A stretch of 64,000 nt of DNA from Clostridium sp. chh4-2. GTDB lineage: Bacteria; Bacillota; Clostridia; Lachnospirales; Lachnospiraceae. Each line of letters starts with the position of its first letter. Position 1 is the stretch's first letter. The position numbers and the translations under genes were made by a program. The notes under the pieces were generated by a model that was given only the letters and a program-made list of their open reading frames with translations, made no database searches and had not been told where the DNA came from. Positions 25,893 to 35,000 of this stretch are shown here, piece after piece. Where the stretch lies: NCBI RefSeq assembly GCF_002899675.1, contig NZ_PKUU01000005.1:186001-250000 (forward strand), in the 5' to 3' direction.

Positions 25893-26546
25893 TCAATCGA
25901 AGAAACTGTCGATGAACTGTTTATTATTCATCTCTTCCACATCCGTATAAACCTGCTTCTGGATAGCATTTAACAAGTTTTTCATATTCTTGCCTTCAAT
26001 ATAATGCAGCTCTTTATTATAATACAAAAACATATGATAAAAATCATAAAAACGGTATCCATCCTCAGGAGTATAGGGTTCCTGCTGATGTGCAAAAATA
26101 ACAGAATTACCGTCCTCTTTTTTCAGAAAATAGATTCCGCCAAAGCTTCCATACTCTTCATCCGCAAACTCCTCGGCAGGTATATTATAAAAATTTTGAA
26201 CATGCGCAGCCACTTTTTCATGCCATTTGATCTGATTACAGATTTCTTCATCCTCATTTAACTTCCAGGATACCTCATTTTTTTGAGTCTTAACAATTAA
26301 AGTTTCTATAAACAGATCATATTCCGTTATATCTAAAGGTGCATTACAAAGCGTTTCCAACTGCACCCCAAGATACCTGGCAACTTTCAATGCATACAGC
26401 ACGGACGGAATCGTTGTGTTCCATTTGGATACGGTTGATACCGGAATTTCTAAATCTTCGGATAATTTTAGCAGCGTCAAGCTACGCATTTTACATAAAT
26501 ATCGGATATTATCCAGTAAAAAAGGGATAGTTTCTTTTTCTTTCAA
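25893..26546 (-). CDS. XRE-family transcriptional regulator
   Basis: 217 residues. N-terminal helix-turn-helix at about 13-65 (DNIRYLCKMRSLTLLKLSED ... VSTVSKW) and a C-terminal alpha/beta sensor-like region with FGGIYFLKKEDG and YRFYDFYHMFLYYN. It lies on the opposite strand inside the tail operon and faces a divergent gene across an operator-rich gap. Likely an autoregulated repressor of that divergent gene. It is not necessarily the master repressor of the cluster, which has LexA boxes elsewhere. This looks like an inserted cargo cassette. Confidence 0.75.
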   Translation of the reverse strand: MKEKETIPFLLDNIRYLCKMRSLTLLKLSEDLEIPVSTVSKWNTTIPSVLYALKVARYLGVQLETLCNAPLDITEYDLFIETLIVKTQKNEVSWKLNEDEEICNQIKWHEKVAAHVQNFYNIPAEEFADEEYGSFGGIYFLKKEDGNSVIFAHQQEPYTPEDGYRFYDFYHMFLYYNKELHYIEGKNMKNLLNAIQKQVYTDVEEMNNKQFIDSFFD

Positions 26547-26608
26547 TTTTATGCCACCTCTCCTATTGACATTTTTGGCGTTCTACAGTATATTGATCAC
26601 AAGGAAAT

Positions 26609-26682
26609 ACCAAATATGATATTTTTTATCATATTTTTTCATTCCATATATGGAATCATTGATTTTTCATATCATATTTGGT
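26609..26682. promoter_or_regulatory. Palindromic operators between XRE gene and divergent gene
   Basis: ACCAAATATGATA (26609-26621) and TATCATATTTGGT (26670-26682) are perfect inverted repeats, and between them ATTCCATATATGGAAT (26641-26656) is a perfect 16-bp palindrome. Probable binding sites of the XRE protein controlling both directions. Confidence 0.65.
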
Positions 26683-26742
26683 CTTTTCTCCTTTGTAATA
26701 TTGTATCACATTTTAAAGTATTGTTCAATCAGGAGGTAAAAG

Positions 26743-27450
26743 ATGAAAGGAAACATTACAAATGCTGAGCCTTCAGCAAACGCCATTACAAACGCAATTG
26801 CCACAGTCGTATCCCTTTTCAATAACATTGGTCTGCCGGCTGAAGCTGCCACAATGAAACACACCATGCTCTCTTTTTATAAATCCAATGACATGGTCAG
26901 TTTCATGACGGAATACCTTAGATACAAATTTCTGTTTCAAACCTTTTGGCGATTCCCAAATTTCGCCTCTCAATTGCTTTATGAGATAAGCATTTTACCT
27001 TTTAATTCGGATGAGAAGGCAATTGTAGCTTCTTCTATCCTTCCTGATTTGAAACAGCATCATTATAAAAAAGCCCTGGAACTTCTGTACTCTTACGATT
27101 TTCCGGTTGCCAAAGCTTTATATATTGAGACATTTAGCATGGGCTCGTCAAATTGCATGATTAAAATATTGGAAAAAGATGAGCCAAACCAGGCATTTTC
27201 GAATGTATTTTTAAAAGTTGCTTCCTGTATTGATAAAATCCAAATAACGGATTGGACTTTTTACCCCTATACGGATTCAAAAGCTATTTACCGCATGTTT
27301 AACAGATATTTATCCGATCACAATTTTTCTATCTTGCCAAATGGCTTAACAAACGTTGTGGAAATATCCGATCAGGAGGAACCCGCCTATTGTGTGGGAA
27401 GCACCTGCATGTATACAAATACTTATATCAAAAAAGCAATCATACTTTAA
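26743..27450 (+). CDS. Hypothetical protein divergent from the XRE regulator
   Basis: 235 residues, ATG with AGGAGG. Helical, repeat-like with Phe/Leu-rich segments (SFMTEYLRYKFLFQTFWRFP), no membrane anchor or known motif. Regulated, by location, through the operators next to it. It is probably cargo of the XRE cassette rather than a tail component. Confidence 0.55.
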   Translation: MKGNITNAEPSANAITNAIATVVSLFNNIGLPAEAATMKHTMLSFYKSNDMVSFMTEYLRYKFLFQTFWRFPNFASQLLYEISILPFNSDEKAIVASSILPDLKQHHYKKALELLYSYDFPVAKALYIETFSMGSSNCMIKILEKDEPNQAFSNVFLKVASCIDKIQITDWTFYPYTDSKAIYRMFNRYLSDHNFSILPNGLTNVVEISDQEEPAYCVGSTCMYTNTYIKKAIIL

Positions 27451-27461
27451 AGGAGGCTTTT

Positions 27462-27608
27462 ATGGGACTGATTCGAATTGTGGTGATCGATATTACTAAA
27501 GTGCTTGGATCGGAAGTATATGATGAGGTGATCATACCCGTGGAAGATGCCGCCGATTACATATTAAACTATACGGATATGAAGAGATTCCGGTTTATCA
27601 CCATCTAA
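27462..27608 (+). CDS. Small hypothetical protein, 48 residues
   Basis: ATG with AGGAGG, eleven bases after the previous gene, begins MGLIRIVVIDITKVLG. Followed by a terminator. No family recognised; likely same cassette. Confidence 0.5.
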   Translation: MGLIRIVVIDITKVLGSEVYDEVIIPVEDAADYILNYTDMKRFRFITI

Positions 27609-27640
27609 AACATAGGCTCTTCTATCAGGTATCTAAATTA

Positions 27641-27667
27641 AGAGACGTATCACAGCGTCTCTTTTTT
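27641..27667 (+). terminator. Terminator before the tape-measure gene
   Basis: AGAGACG / CGTCTCT stem followed by six T. It closes the cassette and means that the tape measure needs readthrough, an anti-terminating polymerase or a new promoter. Confidence 0.75.
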
Positions 27668-27673
27668 GTTGCC

Positions 27674-27754
27674 ACGTAATTGTTCAGTACCCTCACAATT
27701 AAAGTTTTATTACGGTCAGCGCAGTAAATGCGCAGACCTACTGAACAGTTACGT
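27674..27754 (+). promoter_or_regulatory. Long-stem leader of the tape-measure gene
   Basis: ACGTAATTGTTCAGTA (27674-27689) pairs with TACTGAACAGTTACGT (27739-27754), 15 of 16, one G-U in RNA, enclosing 49 bases. It lies directly upstream of the tape-measure start. Role unknown: boundary, attenuator or processing site. Confidence 0.45.
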
Positions 27755-27788
27755 TACCACAACTAAGAAAGGAACGTGATTCAATATC

Positions 27789-29999
27789 GTGAATGATTTT
27801 AAAGTATTAATAGAGGCGGTCCTGGATAAAGCAAAATTGTCTAAGGACATTCAGAATGTACAAAAGCTGGTGAATTCTAAAAAGGTCGCTTTGAAAGTCA
27901 ATATAGACCAGGCAAATTTGCGGAAAGATATAACAAAAATATCCGGCAGCCTGGCGAAAAGCTTTAGTAAAAAAATAAAGCTGAATATTGACTCTCAAGA
28001 AGTTTTAACCGCCGTAAAAAACATCTGTAAGGAACAGGAAAAGCTTAATAAAAACCCGGGAACTCCAGCGATAAGTGAACAGGTAAAATATTACAGCCGT
28101 ATTCAAGAGAACTTAAAAAATATTTATGAATTATCAAAAAGGCTTCCTGCCGCCAGTAAAACTGAAACATCAGAGATTGAAAGACAAATTAATCTTCTGA
28201 AGGATCGGAATACTTATAGTTCCAAACAATTAAGTAAAAAAGGACTAAAGGACGAAACACTGGACTGGGAAATCGGCCGATTAGATGTTCTCATTAAAAA
28301 GAGACAAGAAATTACTAACCCGAAAAAAGCCTCGCCATCAAATACTGCCTCTAATCAAGCGGAAATAGACGCGATCGACAAAGAAGCCGATTTATTAAGC
28401 AGAATTTTATTATTAAGAAAGCAGTTAGCTCAAAACGCTGCTGCCGGAAATACAAGTGTAGTCTCTTCACTCAATCATCAATTGGAAGCTGAACAAAAAA
28501 AATATAATTCAACCTACAGAAATTCTTCACCAACAAAGGATTTGGTTAATTCCCAGTCACAACTGGATAACTTAAATGCAGCGATTAAATCAGCACAATC
28601 CGGTATTACAAATTTAGGTCTAAAATGGAGTTCACTAAAAAAAAATCCGGAACTAGCCGCAGAATTTGAACAGCTGGTCACTGCGTCCCGCTCACTGTCA
28701 ACAGCCGAAGATCTAAGCAGCTTTAATAAGCAAGTCGATGCCTTTAAAGATAAAGTTAAGGCAGCCAACCTGGCAACTAAAGATTGGGGCGGCGCCCTAA
28801 AAAATACTGTTTCTAAAATCAGCAATGTGATGGGAATAAATTCCATTGTAAGTTTTGCTGTCCAACAAATCAAAAAGTCAATTTTAGAATTAAAGGAAGT
28901 CGACGCAGCTTTAACCAGAATCTCTATTTCAACTAACCGGACGAAAAATTCCTTGGAAGCCCTTGGTATATCTGCCATCAATATCGCAGGCAAATATGGG
29001 GTATCATCTACCAGCTATTTAAATACTGTACTTGAAATGGCCCAAGCAGGATTTAATAATATCCAGTCAGAAAAACTTGCCGAATTATCAATTTTGGCTC
29101 AATCTGCTGGTAACATGACCACGGATCTGGCCAACAGCTATTTAATTGCATCCGATGCTGCCTATAAATATCATGGCAATGCCCAAAAACTAAATGCCCT
29201 ATTAGATTCTCAAAATCAGGTCACCAACCGAAACGCCATCAGCTTTACAGAATTAGCCAACGCCACAAAAGCAGCTGCCAGCCAATTAGCCAATATGGGT
29301 ATTGACGAAAATGAATTAACCGCATTGCTTGGTACTGGTATATCCGCTTCTCATAAATCTGGGGAAGACGTAGGAAATGCAGTCACAGGCATTATGATGA
29401 ATCTCCAGCAGGTTTCAGGGCAAACCGGTTCCGGCGAAATTATCAATGAGGAAGCGTTGAAAAAAGCCGAGGAAAGGTGCCACAGCGTTGGCATAGAGCT
29501 GGAGTACATGAAAAATGGCATCACCCAACTGCGCGATCCCATAGAAGTGCTTAAAGAGCTTGCAGATGTTTATAACTCTCTGCCGGAAGGAGGCGGTGAA
29601 CGGGCTGGTATTATCCAGGATATTGGAGGGCCCGGCGGTGATGTGTTAAGCTCGATTCTGGGCAATTGGGACAGTTATGAAAAAATGCTTTCTGATACAG
29701 GAAGTGCCGAAGGTTCCGCTTTAAAGGATGCAATGGAGGTAGCTAATTCCTGGGAACTTTCACTAAATCGTCTTAACAATACATGGACTAGTATTGTTGC
29801 TAGCCTTGGTGCTTCTGATGGAATAGTTACATGTATTAATACTTTAAATTCACTGCTGGAAGTCATAAATAAACTTACATCATCACTTGGGTCTGTAGGA
29901 TCACTTGGAGCCATTGGCGGATTAATTACCAGTAAATTAGGTATTGGTGGATTCAATCTCAAAATATTGTACTGCGCCCACTCTCTAAAAGTTACATAA
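27789..29999 (+). CDS. Tape measure protein, 5' part (upstream exon)
   Basis: 732 codons to the proposed splice site at 29986, after which the frame meets TAA at 29997. Contains long coiled coils (about 1-330) and then the TP901-type core: LKEVDAALTRISISTNRTKN, VLEMAQAGFNNIQS, AISFTELANATKAAASQLAN, GGERAGIIQDIGGPGGD. The protein stops abruptly in a glycine-rich hydrophobic linker (GGLITSKLGIGG), and the missing membrane-like and coiled-coil half is encoded from 32009. Start is GTG 27789 with AAGAAAGGA upstream at loose spacing. It sets tail length and is probably ejected through the tube. Confidence 0.8.
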   Translation: MNDFKVLIEAVLDKAKLSKDIQNVQKLVNSKKVALKVNIDQANLRKDITKISGSLAKSFSKKIKLNIDSQEVLTAVKNICKEQEKLNKNPGTPAISEQVKYYSRIQENLKNIYELSKRLPAASKTETSEIERQINLLKDRNTYSSKQLSKKGLKDETLDWEIGRLDVLIKKRQEITNPKKASPSNTASNQAEIDAIDKEADLLSRILLLRKQLAQNAAAGNTSVVSSLNHQLEAEQKKYNSTYRNSSPTKDLVNSQSQLDNLNAAIKSAQSGITNLGLKWSSLKKNPELAAEFEQLVTASRSLSTAEDLSSFNKQVDAFKDKVKAANLATKDWGGALKNTVSKISNVMGINSIVSFAVQQIKKSILELKEVDAALTRISISTNRTKNSLEALGISAINIAGKYGVSSTSYLNTVLEMAQAGFNNIQSEKLAELSILAQSAGNMTTDLANSYLIASDAAYKYHGNAQKLNALLDSQNQVTNRNAISFTELANATKAAASQLANMGIDENELTALLGTGISASHKSGEDVGNAVTGIMMNLQQVSGQTGSGEIINEEALKKAEERCHSVGIELEYMKNGITQLRDPIEVLKELADVYNSLPEGGGERAGIIQDIGGPGGDVLSSILGNWDSYEKMLSDTGSAEGSALKDAMEVANSWELSLNRLNNTWTSIVASLGASDGIVTCINTLNSLLEVINKLTSSLGSVGSLGAIGGLITSKLGIGGFNLKILYCAHSLKVT

Positions 30000-30692
30000 T
30001 AATGCCATGTAATCAACTAGGGAGAGCATTCTTATAGAATGGATACCATTGTTTTTAACAAAAAAACCGAATATGCGGGGAACCCTAAAGGCTATTCAAT
30101 TCCACACTATTTTGGAAACGAAGTAGAATGGTGCCGAAAGGCAGAAAAAAACAGAATAGTATGTTATAAGCTGAAATATGCTAAGTAACAATTTATGCCT
30201 TAGTGATTCGTTATTAACGTTCATAAAAGGGAATGGGTAATCAATAGGTAGGATCTTAAATTGGGGATCTGAACGCAGGGAAAGGCTAAGTTCAATACGA
30301 ATAGAAAGCGAGAATGTAATCTCGTGAAGCCTTAACCCCCAACGACTGACAAGGTTTGGCTACATATAGGCGAAATTATATGTATGCTGTGATATACAGT
30401 CTGACCCTTGGGAAACCAAGTTCATTACATATTAATATTATAGACGACTTGCTAAAACGGAATAATGTTAATGAAAACGAAGCTATCCTACAAGCCGGAT
30501 GGATGATAGAAAGGCTTGGAATAAGTAATCAAAAACTATCTGAATATTTTACATAGATTGCCATTATATTTCTTCACGCAATAGAATATAATTCCAATTA
30601 ATGTATATTTATTTGTGAGTTTTATTATATATGTAGAGTACAATGATTTTATATGTCGTTATCATAAGTAAATTATACAAAGGATATACTAT

Positions 30693-31170
30693 ATGGAGAA
30701 ACAATTATCTTTTCAAATACCTGATTCGGAAAATAGAGAAATATTAAATTAGGATAAGGGGAATTATGAAAAAATAGTATATAAAGTAGCAAAATGGGGA
30801 ATTGATGATAATAGACCTTTTGGGGGTTCTTATAACGAATACTTTTCATCCTGAAGAAAAAAGAGTCCTGATAAATAATGAATTTTCAATAAATATTAGA
30901 GATTTAAATCTTGATGATATACATGCATATATTTCATTAACAACTAAGATAGATTAAGCAACGGATAATAAACCATTCTATTTGTTTATTGAAGTTTCCG
31001 CTTGTTTTCACTCTTCCAAGAAACTAACAAACGAAGATTTTTCAAAGCTTTTGAATACTAATGCTCCTTTATAATTGTTTTCATATACAAGACCGATAGT
31101 ATCAATACTTACTTCTCAAGCTGGACTATTTTCTCTTAATTTACTGTTCGTTAACTTTACCGCTGAGTAG
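30693..31170 (+). pseudogene. Decayed SecB-like chaperone gene
   Basis: Starting MEKQLSFQIPDSEN with a plausible site, the frame shifts and has several stops, but later segments are clear SecB-family sequence: NEDFSKLLNTNAPL, then FSYTRPIVSILTSQAGLF, then LNLLFVNFT, the counterpart of the NAPAILFPYAR and GGFPPLNLPPINF region of SecB. In Firmicutes such proteins are export chaperones or chaperones of toxin-antitoxin systems. The gene is dead. Confidence 0.6.
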
Positions 31171-31502
31171 ATTTTATAGAAGAACATTATTAATTATTAC
31201 ATTGCAAATATAGACTAGAAAGCAGCGCAAGCCTTAGTTCCGCTGTAGTTCACGTATTTTTGCTAGAAATGTTGTTCTTAGAATACGGAGCATATATATT
31301 GCAAAAAATAATCTTTTATAGATAGCCGATCCTAATAATTTTACCTATGGGTTATCGCTTTAAAGTTATTTGCAAAAGTCTTTATATTTGCTTATACCGT
31401 GTTTGAAATATAAAAAGCATAGTCCCAACTATGCTTTTTATATTTCAATAAAAAAGACTAATTGGTTTCAATCTCCTTTTACTTGGGCTTATTATCAAAA
31501 CA
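31171..31502. terminator. Gap with perfect bidirectional terminator
   Basis: No gene. A 20-bp perfect inverted repeat, TTGAAATATAAAAAGCATAG (31403-31422) and its complement (31429-31448), flanked by A and T runs, can terminate both the rightward and the leftward transcripts. The interval 31171-31400 shows no coding frame. Confidence 0.7.
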
Positions 31503-31937
31503 TCACCACGTATGCTTACAATTTAAACATTTATAGGATTTATTAATCTTCTTTGAGAAAATTCCTAGCCCAATAATTGAAGTTGCTCGTTCTGTTCCAG
31601 AGATCGGTTTAATATTTGTTGAGCCACAAGTGGGACATTTAGGGAGATGACTCTCCTGTTGTTCGGTAGATTGAGTTTGGTGAATATTGCTCTTAAACTG
31701 GCTCATCTTTAATTGAAATTCAATTGGATCCTTTTCTTTAAGAGCCACCATCGCATCAAGGAAAAAATTATCATCTGATACACTATCTATTATCTCATAT
31801 TCTTCGGATGTAATAATTGTATCGATCAGTTCGTTTCCGCATATCGGACATTTATAGCAATCCGCTTTTATCCAGTCAATATAACCATGGAAAGTTGGTT
31901 CATTATTTTTTTTGCAATTCTCACATAGTTTTAACAT
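31503..31937 (-). CDS. Double zinc-ribbon protein
   Basis: 144 residues from ATG 31937 with GAGGGGG upstream. Two zinc ribbons: N-terminal CENCKKN ... CYKCPICG, and C-terminal CPTCGS ... YKCLNCKHTW; between them a helical acidic linker rich in Glu/Gln. Prophage-borne proteins of this kind are common in Clostridia, role unknown (nucleic acid or protein binding). It is transcribed against the tail operon within the intron-like insertion, so it is independent cargo. Confidence 0.7.
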   Translation of the reverse strand: MLKLCENCKKNNEPTFHGYIDWIKADCYKCPICGNELIDTIITSEEYEIIDSVSDDNFFLDAMVALKEKDPIEFQLKMSQFKSNIHQTQSTEQQESHLPKCPTCGSTNIKPISGTERATSIIGLGIFSKKINKSYKCLNCKHTW

Positions 31938-32008
31938 AACTACTATCCCCCTCATATTCTTTGTTATGGCAAGTAGTAATAATATGAGATAAGTATATCA
32001 GAATTTGT

Positions 32009-35000
32009 TTGGCAATACAATGGGATTCTGATAATGGATTTAATAGTTGGTTAGTAAGTATTTATAAGGCTAGAAAGGGGACTGCCGAAGTAAGTAAAGA
32101 AGCGACTTCATTTTTTGATAAAGTAAAAAATTGGAATAATTCTTCTTTAAATATTATTGATGAAAAAAAGTTTGAATCCTTTATTAAAAAAATGGAAATT
32201 GCAGATAAGTCACTTATCAATTTCTTAAAAGATACTAATTATGGTTCAAAAGATTTACACTCTTACCAAACCTATCTCAAAGATAATGCAACTGCTACAA
32301 CCTTCTTCGCACAAGCAACGCAGAAGGCCGGAATGATTATGAAATCATTCGCTGCTATGGCTGGTAATATGTTCATTATGTATGCAGTATCAAAAGGCAT
32401 TGAACTTGTTGCAAAAGCCATCGATAATTATGTTCATCGTGCCGAAAAGGCAATAGAGGCCACTGAAAAAGCAAACTCACGCATAAATGACTTAAAAGGC
32501 ACATTTAATTCCCATAAAAAAATAGTTGAAGATACTGCTGCTTTATATGATAAGCTTTCAGAAGGTGTAGACAAAGCTACAAATAAAAATATCAATTTAA
32601 GCACAGATGATTATAATAAATTTCTAGACATTAATACTCAACTTGCCGAGGCATTTCCCCAGCTAGTTACCACTATTGATGAAAATGGTATTGCAATTTT
32701 AAACTTAGGAAATAATGGGAAAACGGCCTCTGATAATTTAAACGATCTATTAGAAGTCGAAGAGTATCTACAGAATTTTAAAATTTCACAAGATTTAGCT
32801 AATATATTCGGTGGAGTACAAGTACAGATAAATGAGGCACTTGAGGGACAAACAGAATTTGATGAAAAAATAAAGCAAGCCGAAAACTCCATGAATATAC
32901 TTCGAGATATGACAGAAGGAAAAATAGTAATTGGTGATTCTATTGAGTTTTCTGGTAACTTACAGAATGAAGCGGATGTCGATTATTATAACGTAATTGA
33001 TGCAGCAGTTAGAGAGTTTTCTAAATCATTAAGTAATGAAAGAAGTTTAGAATTATCTTCTGTATTAGATACTTCTAGTCTAATTCATATGACTGAAGGC
33101 TCTGCATTTGACCTTTGTTTAAGTACATTTGCTTTAACAGAAGATGAAAAGGATTCATTAAAAAATATTATTGTGGGGCAATCAACAACTATAGCAGAAG
33201 CTTTGTTTGATTCCATTGGAGATGAAGCCCAGAAACAGTCCAATGCATATAACTCTGCTCAATTAGCTTGGACAGATTTCTTAGGAAATATGACTTTAGG
33301 CATGAAAACGCAGTCAAGTTTCAAATCACTTGATAAATCTATGCAGGACATCGCTGTCCGTATGGTAAGTGGATTACAAATGAACATAGCAAAGGAAATG
33401 AATAACGAAGATCCTTACAGCTATATCAGAGATAGTATTATCTCTCCACTAAAACACCTGCCACAAGCGGATGCAGACGAATTATCCAACGCATATAAAG
33501 AATTAATTTCTTTTGACACTAATACAGTTACACCTGATGTATCGGCAAGGACAATCAACAAATATATAGATAAAATCGCTGCTATCCTCAACATGAATCC
33601 TGCTGATGTAAAAATACAGTTCGAATTTGAGAATATTGATGATCTCTCTACTAAGTATCGCAACACTCTTGATGAGGCAAAGAAAAAGTTTGGAGTAGAT
33701 GAAACTAATTTTTTTAACGCAAACAATATAAATACACAGGAAAAAATAGATAACTGGATAGAATGCGCCAATGCCGCTAATAGCGCAACAGAGGCTGAGA
33801 AAAAATATTTATCTGTTGCAAAAGATTCTCTAGAATTATTTTCATCAACCGAATTTTCATCCAAAATTGAAGATTTATCTAAATTCCAATCCTTGTATAA
33901 TAATTTCAAGGAAAATCTCAAAGAAGAAGCAGATATTACCTTTGATATTGTAGATGTAGAAGCTCTGCGTGAAAAATTTGGTTCATCAACAAAATCTTTT
34001 GATGAATTCGAAAGGACATTAACATCTTCATCATCCACTGCCCAGGATGTCGAAAAGGCTTTTAACACCCTTGTCAATGAATGGATATGGGGGTCTGGTG
34101 TATTAAACGGATTGAATACTGAAAACCGTGATATGATCGTATCACAGTTAGAGGCTAATGGAGTTATGAATGCATCCGCAATAATTACAGAAGATATAGC
34201 GAAAGCATTTAGTAAAGCAGCAAATGAAGGCTATGATTTATCAAATGCTTCTTATGAAGAAGTTAATGCATTTTTATCATCATCCAACGCAAGTAATACA
34301 TGCAAACAAGCATTAGCAAGGCTTGAACTTGCAAAAATAGCATGTAATGATGCAGAAATTAATACATCGGGTGATATTGATAACATCATCGCTTTAGCAA
34401 ATACGGCAGGAGCAAGTAGATCGGCAATATTAAAGCTCAAAGGTGCTAAAGACGACCTCGAATCCACTAAAAATAAAAGTAACTGGTCTATTGGCGATTT
34501 AAAGAGGAATGAATATGCTGAATTGACCATATCTGAAGTCAAAAACGGAACATTTGATTATGGATGGGAAAATCTTGACGCCAATCAATTTAAGGCTGGA
34601 ACTGGTGGAAACCAAAAGTCAAAAGATAATGGCAGCGGTTCCAAATCCCAAGAAGAAAACTCCGACATTGACTGGTTTGCCCAACGTACCGAACTCCTAA
34701 AAAAAGAACAAACAAAATTAGAAAACCAACTTTCTGACACCTACACTGCCTATACCGGACTGTCAAAAGCTGAAATCGACCGTGTTAATGAGCTAATGAG
34801 CACAGATACAGTCCTAACTGATAAGGCATGGAATGAATTAATCGCACTGGCTGACAAGGCTGATATGTCTGTTACCGAGTTAACGGAACGAGTTAAAAAT
34901 GGATCTGGACTTGAGAATAAGCAAAGTATCCTCGAGCGTCTTATGCAAGTGGATGATGAGATCATTAAAAATGCACAAAGTTCTATTGATACTTATAGGA

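Larger units (their letters stand above)
29987..32007 (+). mobile_element. Group I intron-like insertion in the tape-measure gene
   Basis: Elements seen: P1, exon CTCTCT (29981-29986) pairing with GGGAGAG (about 30020-30026) with a U-G pair at the splice site and an extended hairpin (AGTTACAT / ATGTAAT...AACT); a P3-P5 type segment GCGGGGAACCCTAAAGGC (30076-30093); P7 halves AACGACTG (30340-30347) and ACAGTCTGA (30396-30404); and P9 CTTGG-GAAA-CCAAG (30407-30420). These match the T4 td intron pattern. The 3' splice site is not resolved: it may lie just after P9 or near 32001-32008, where several G positions keep the reading frame. The right end contains a decayed gene and a reverse-strand gene. 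Confidence 0.65.

Noticed and set aside
29987..32007. IS605-type IStron
   Set aside because: No TnpA or TnpB sequence could be found, although an internally deleted derivative cannot be excluded.
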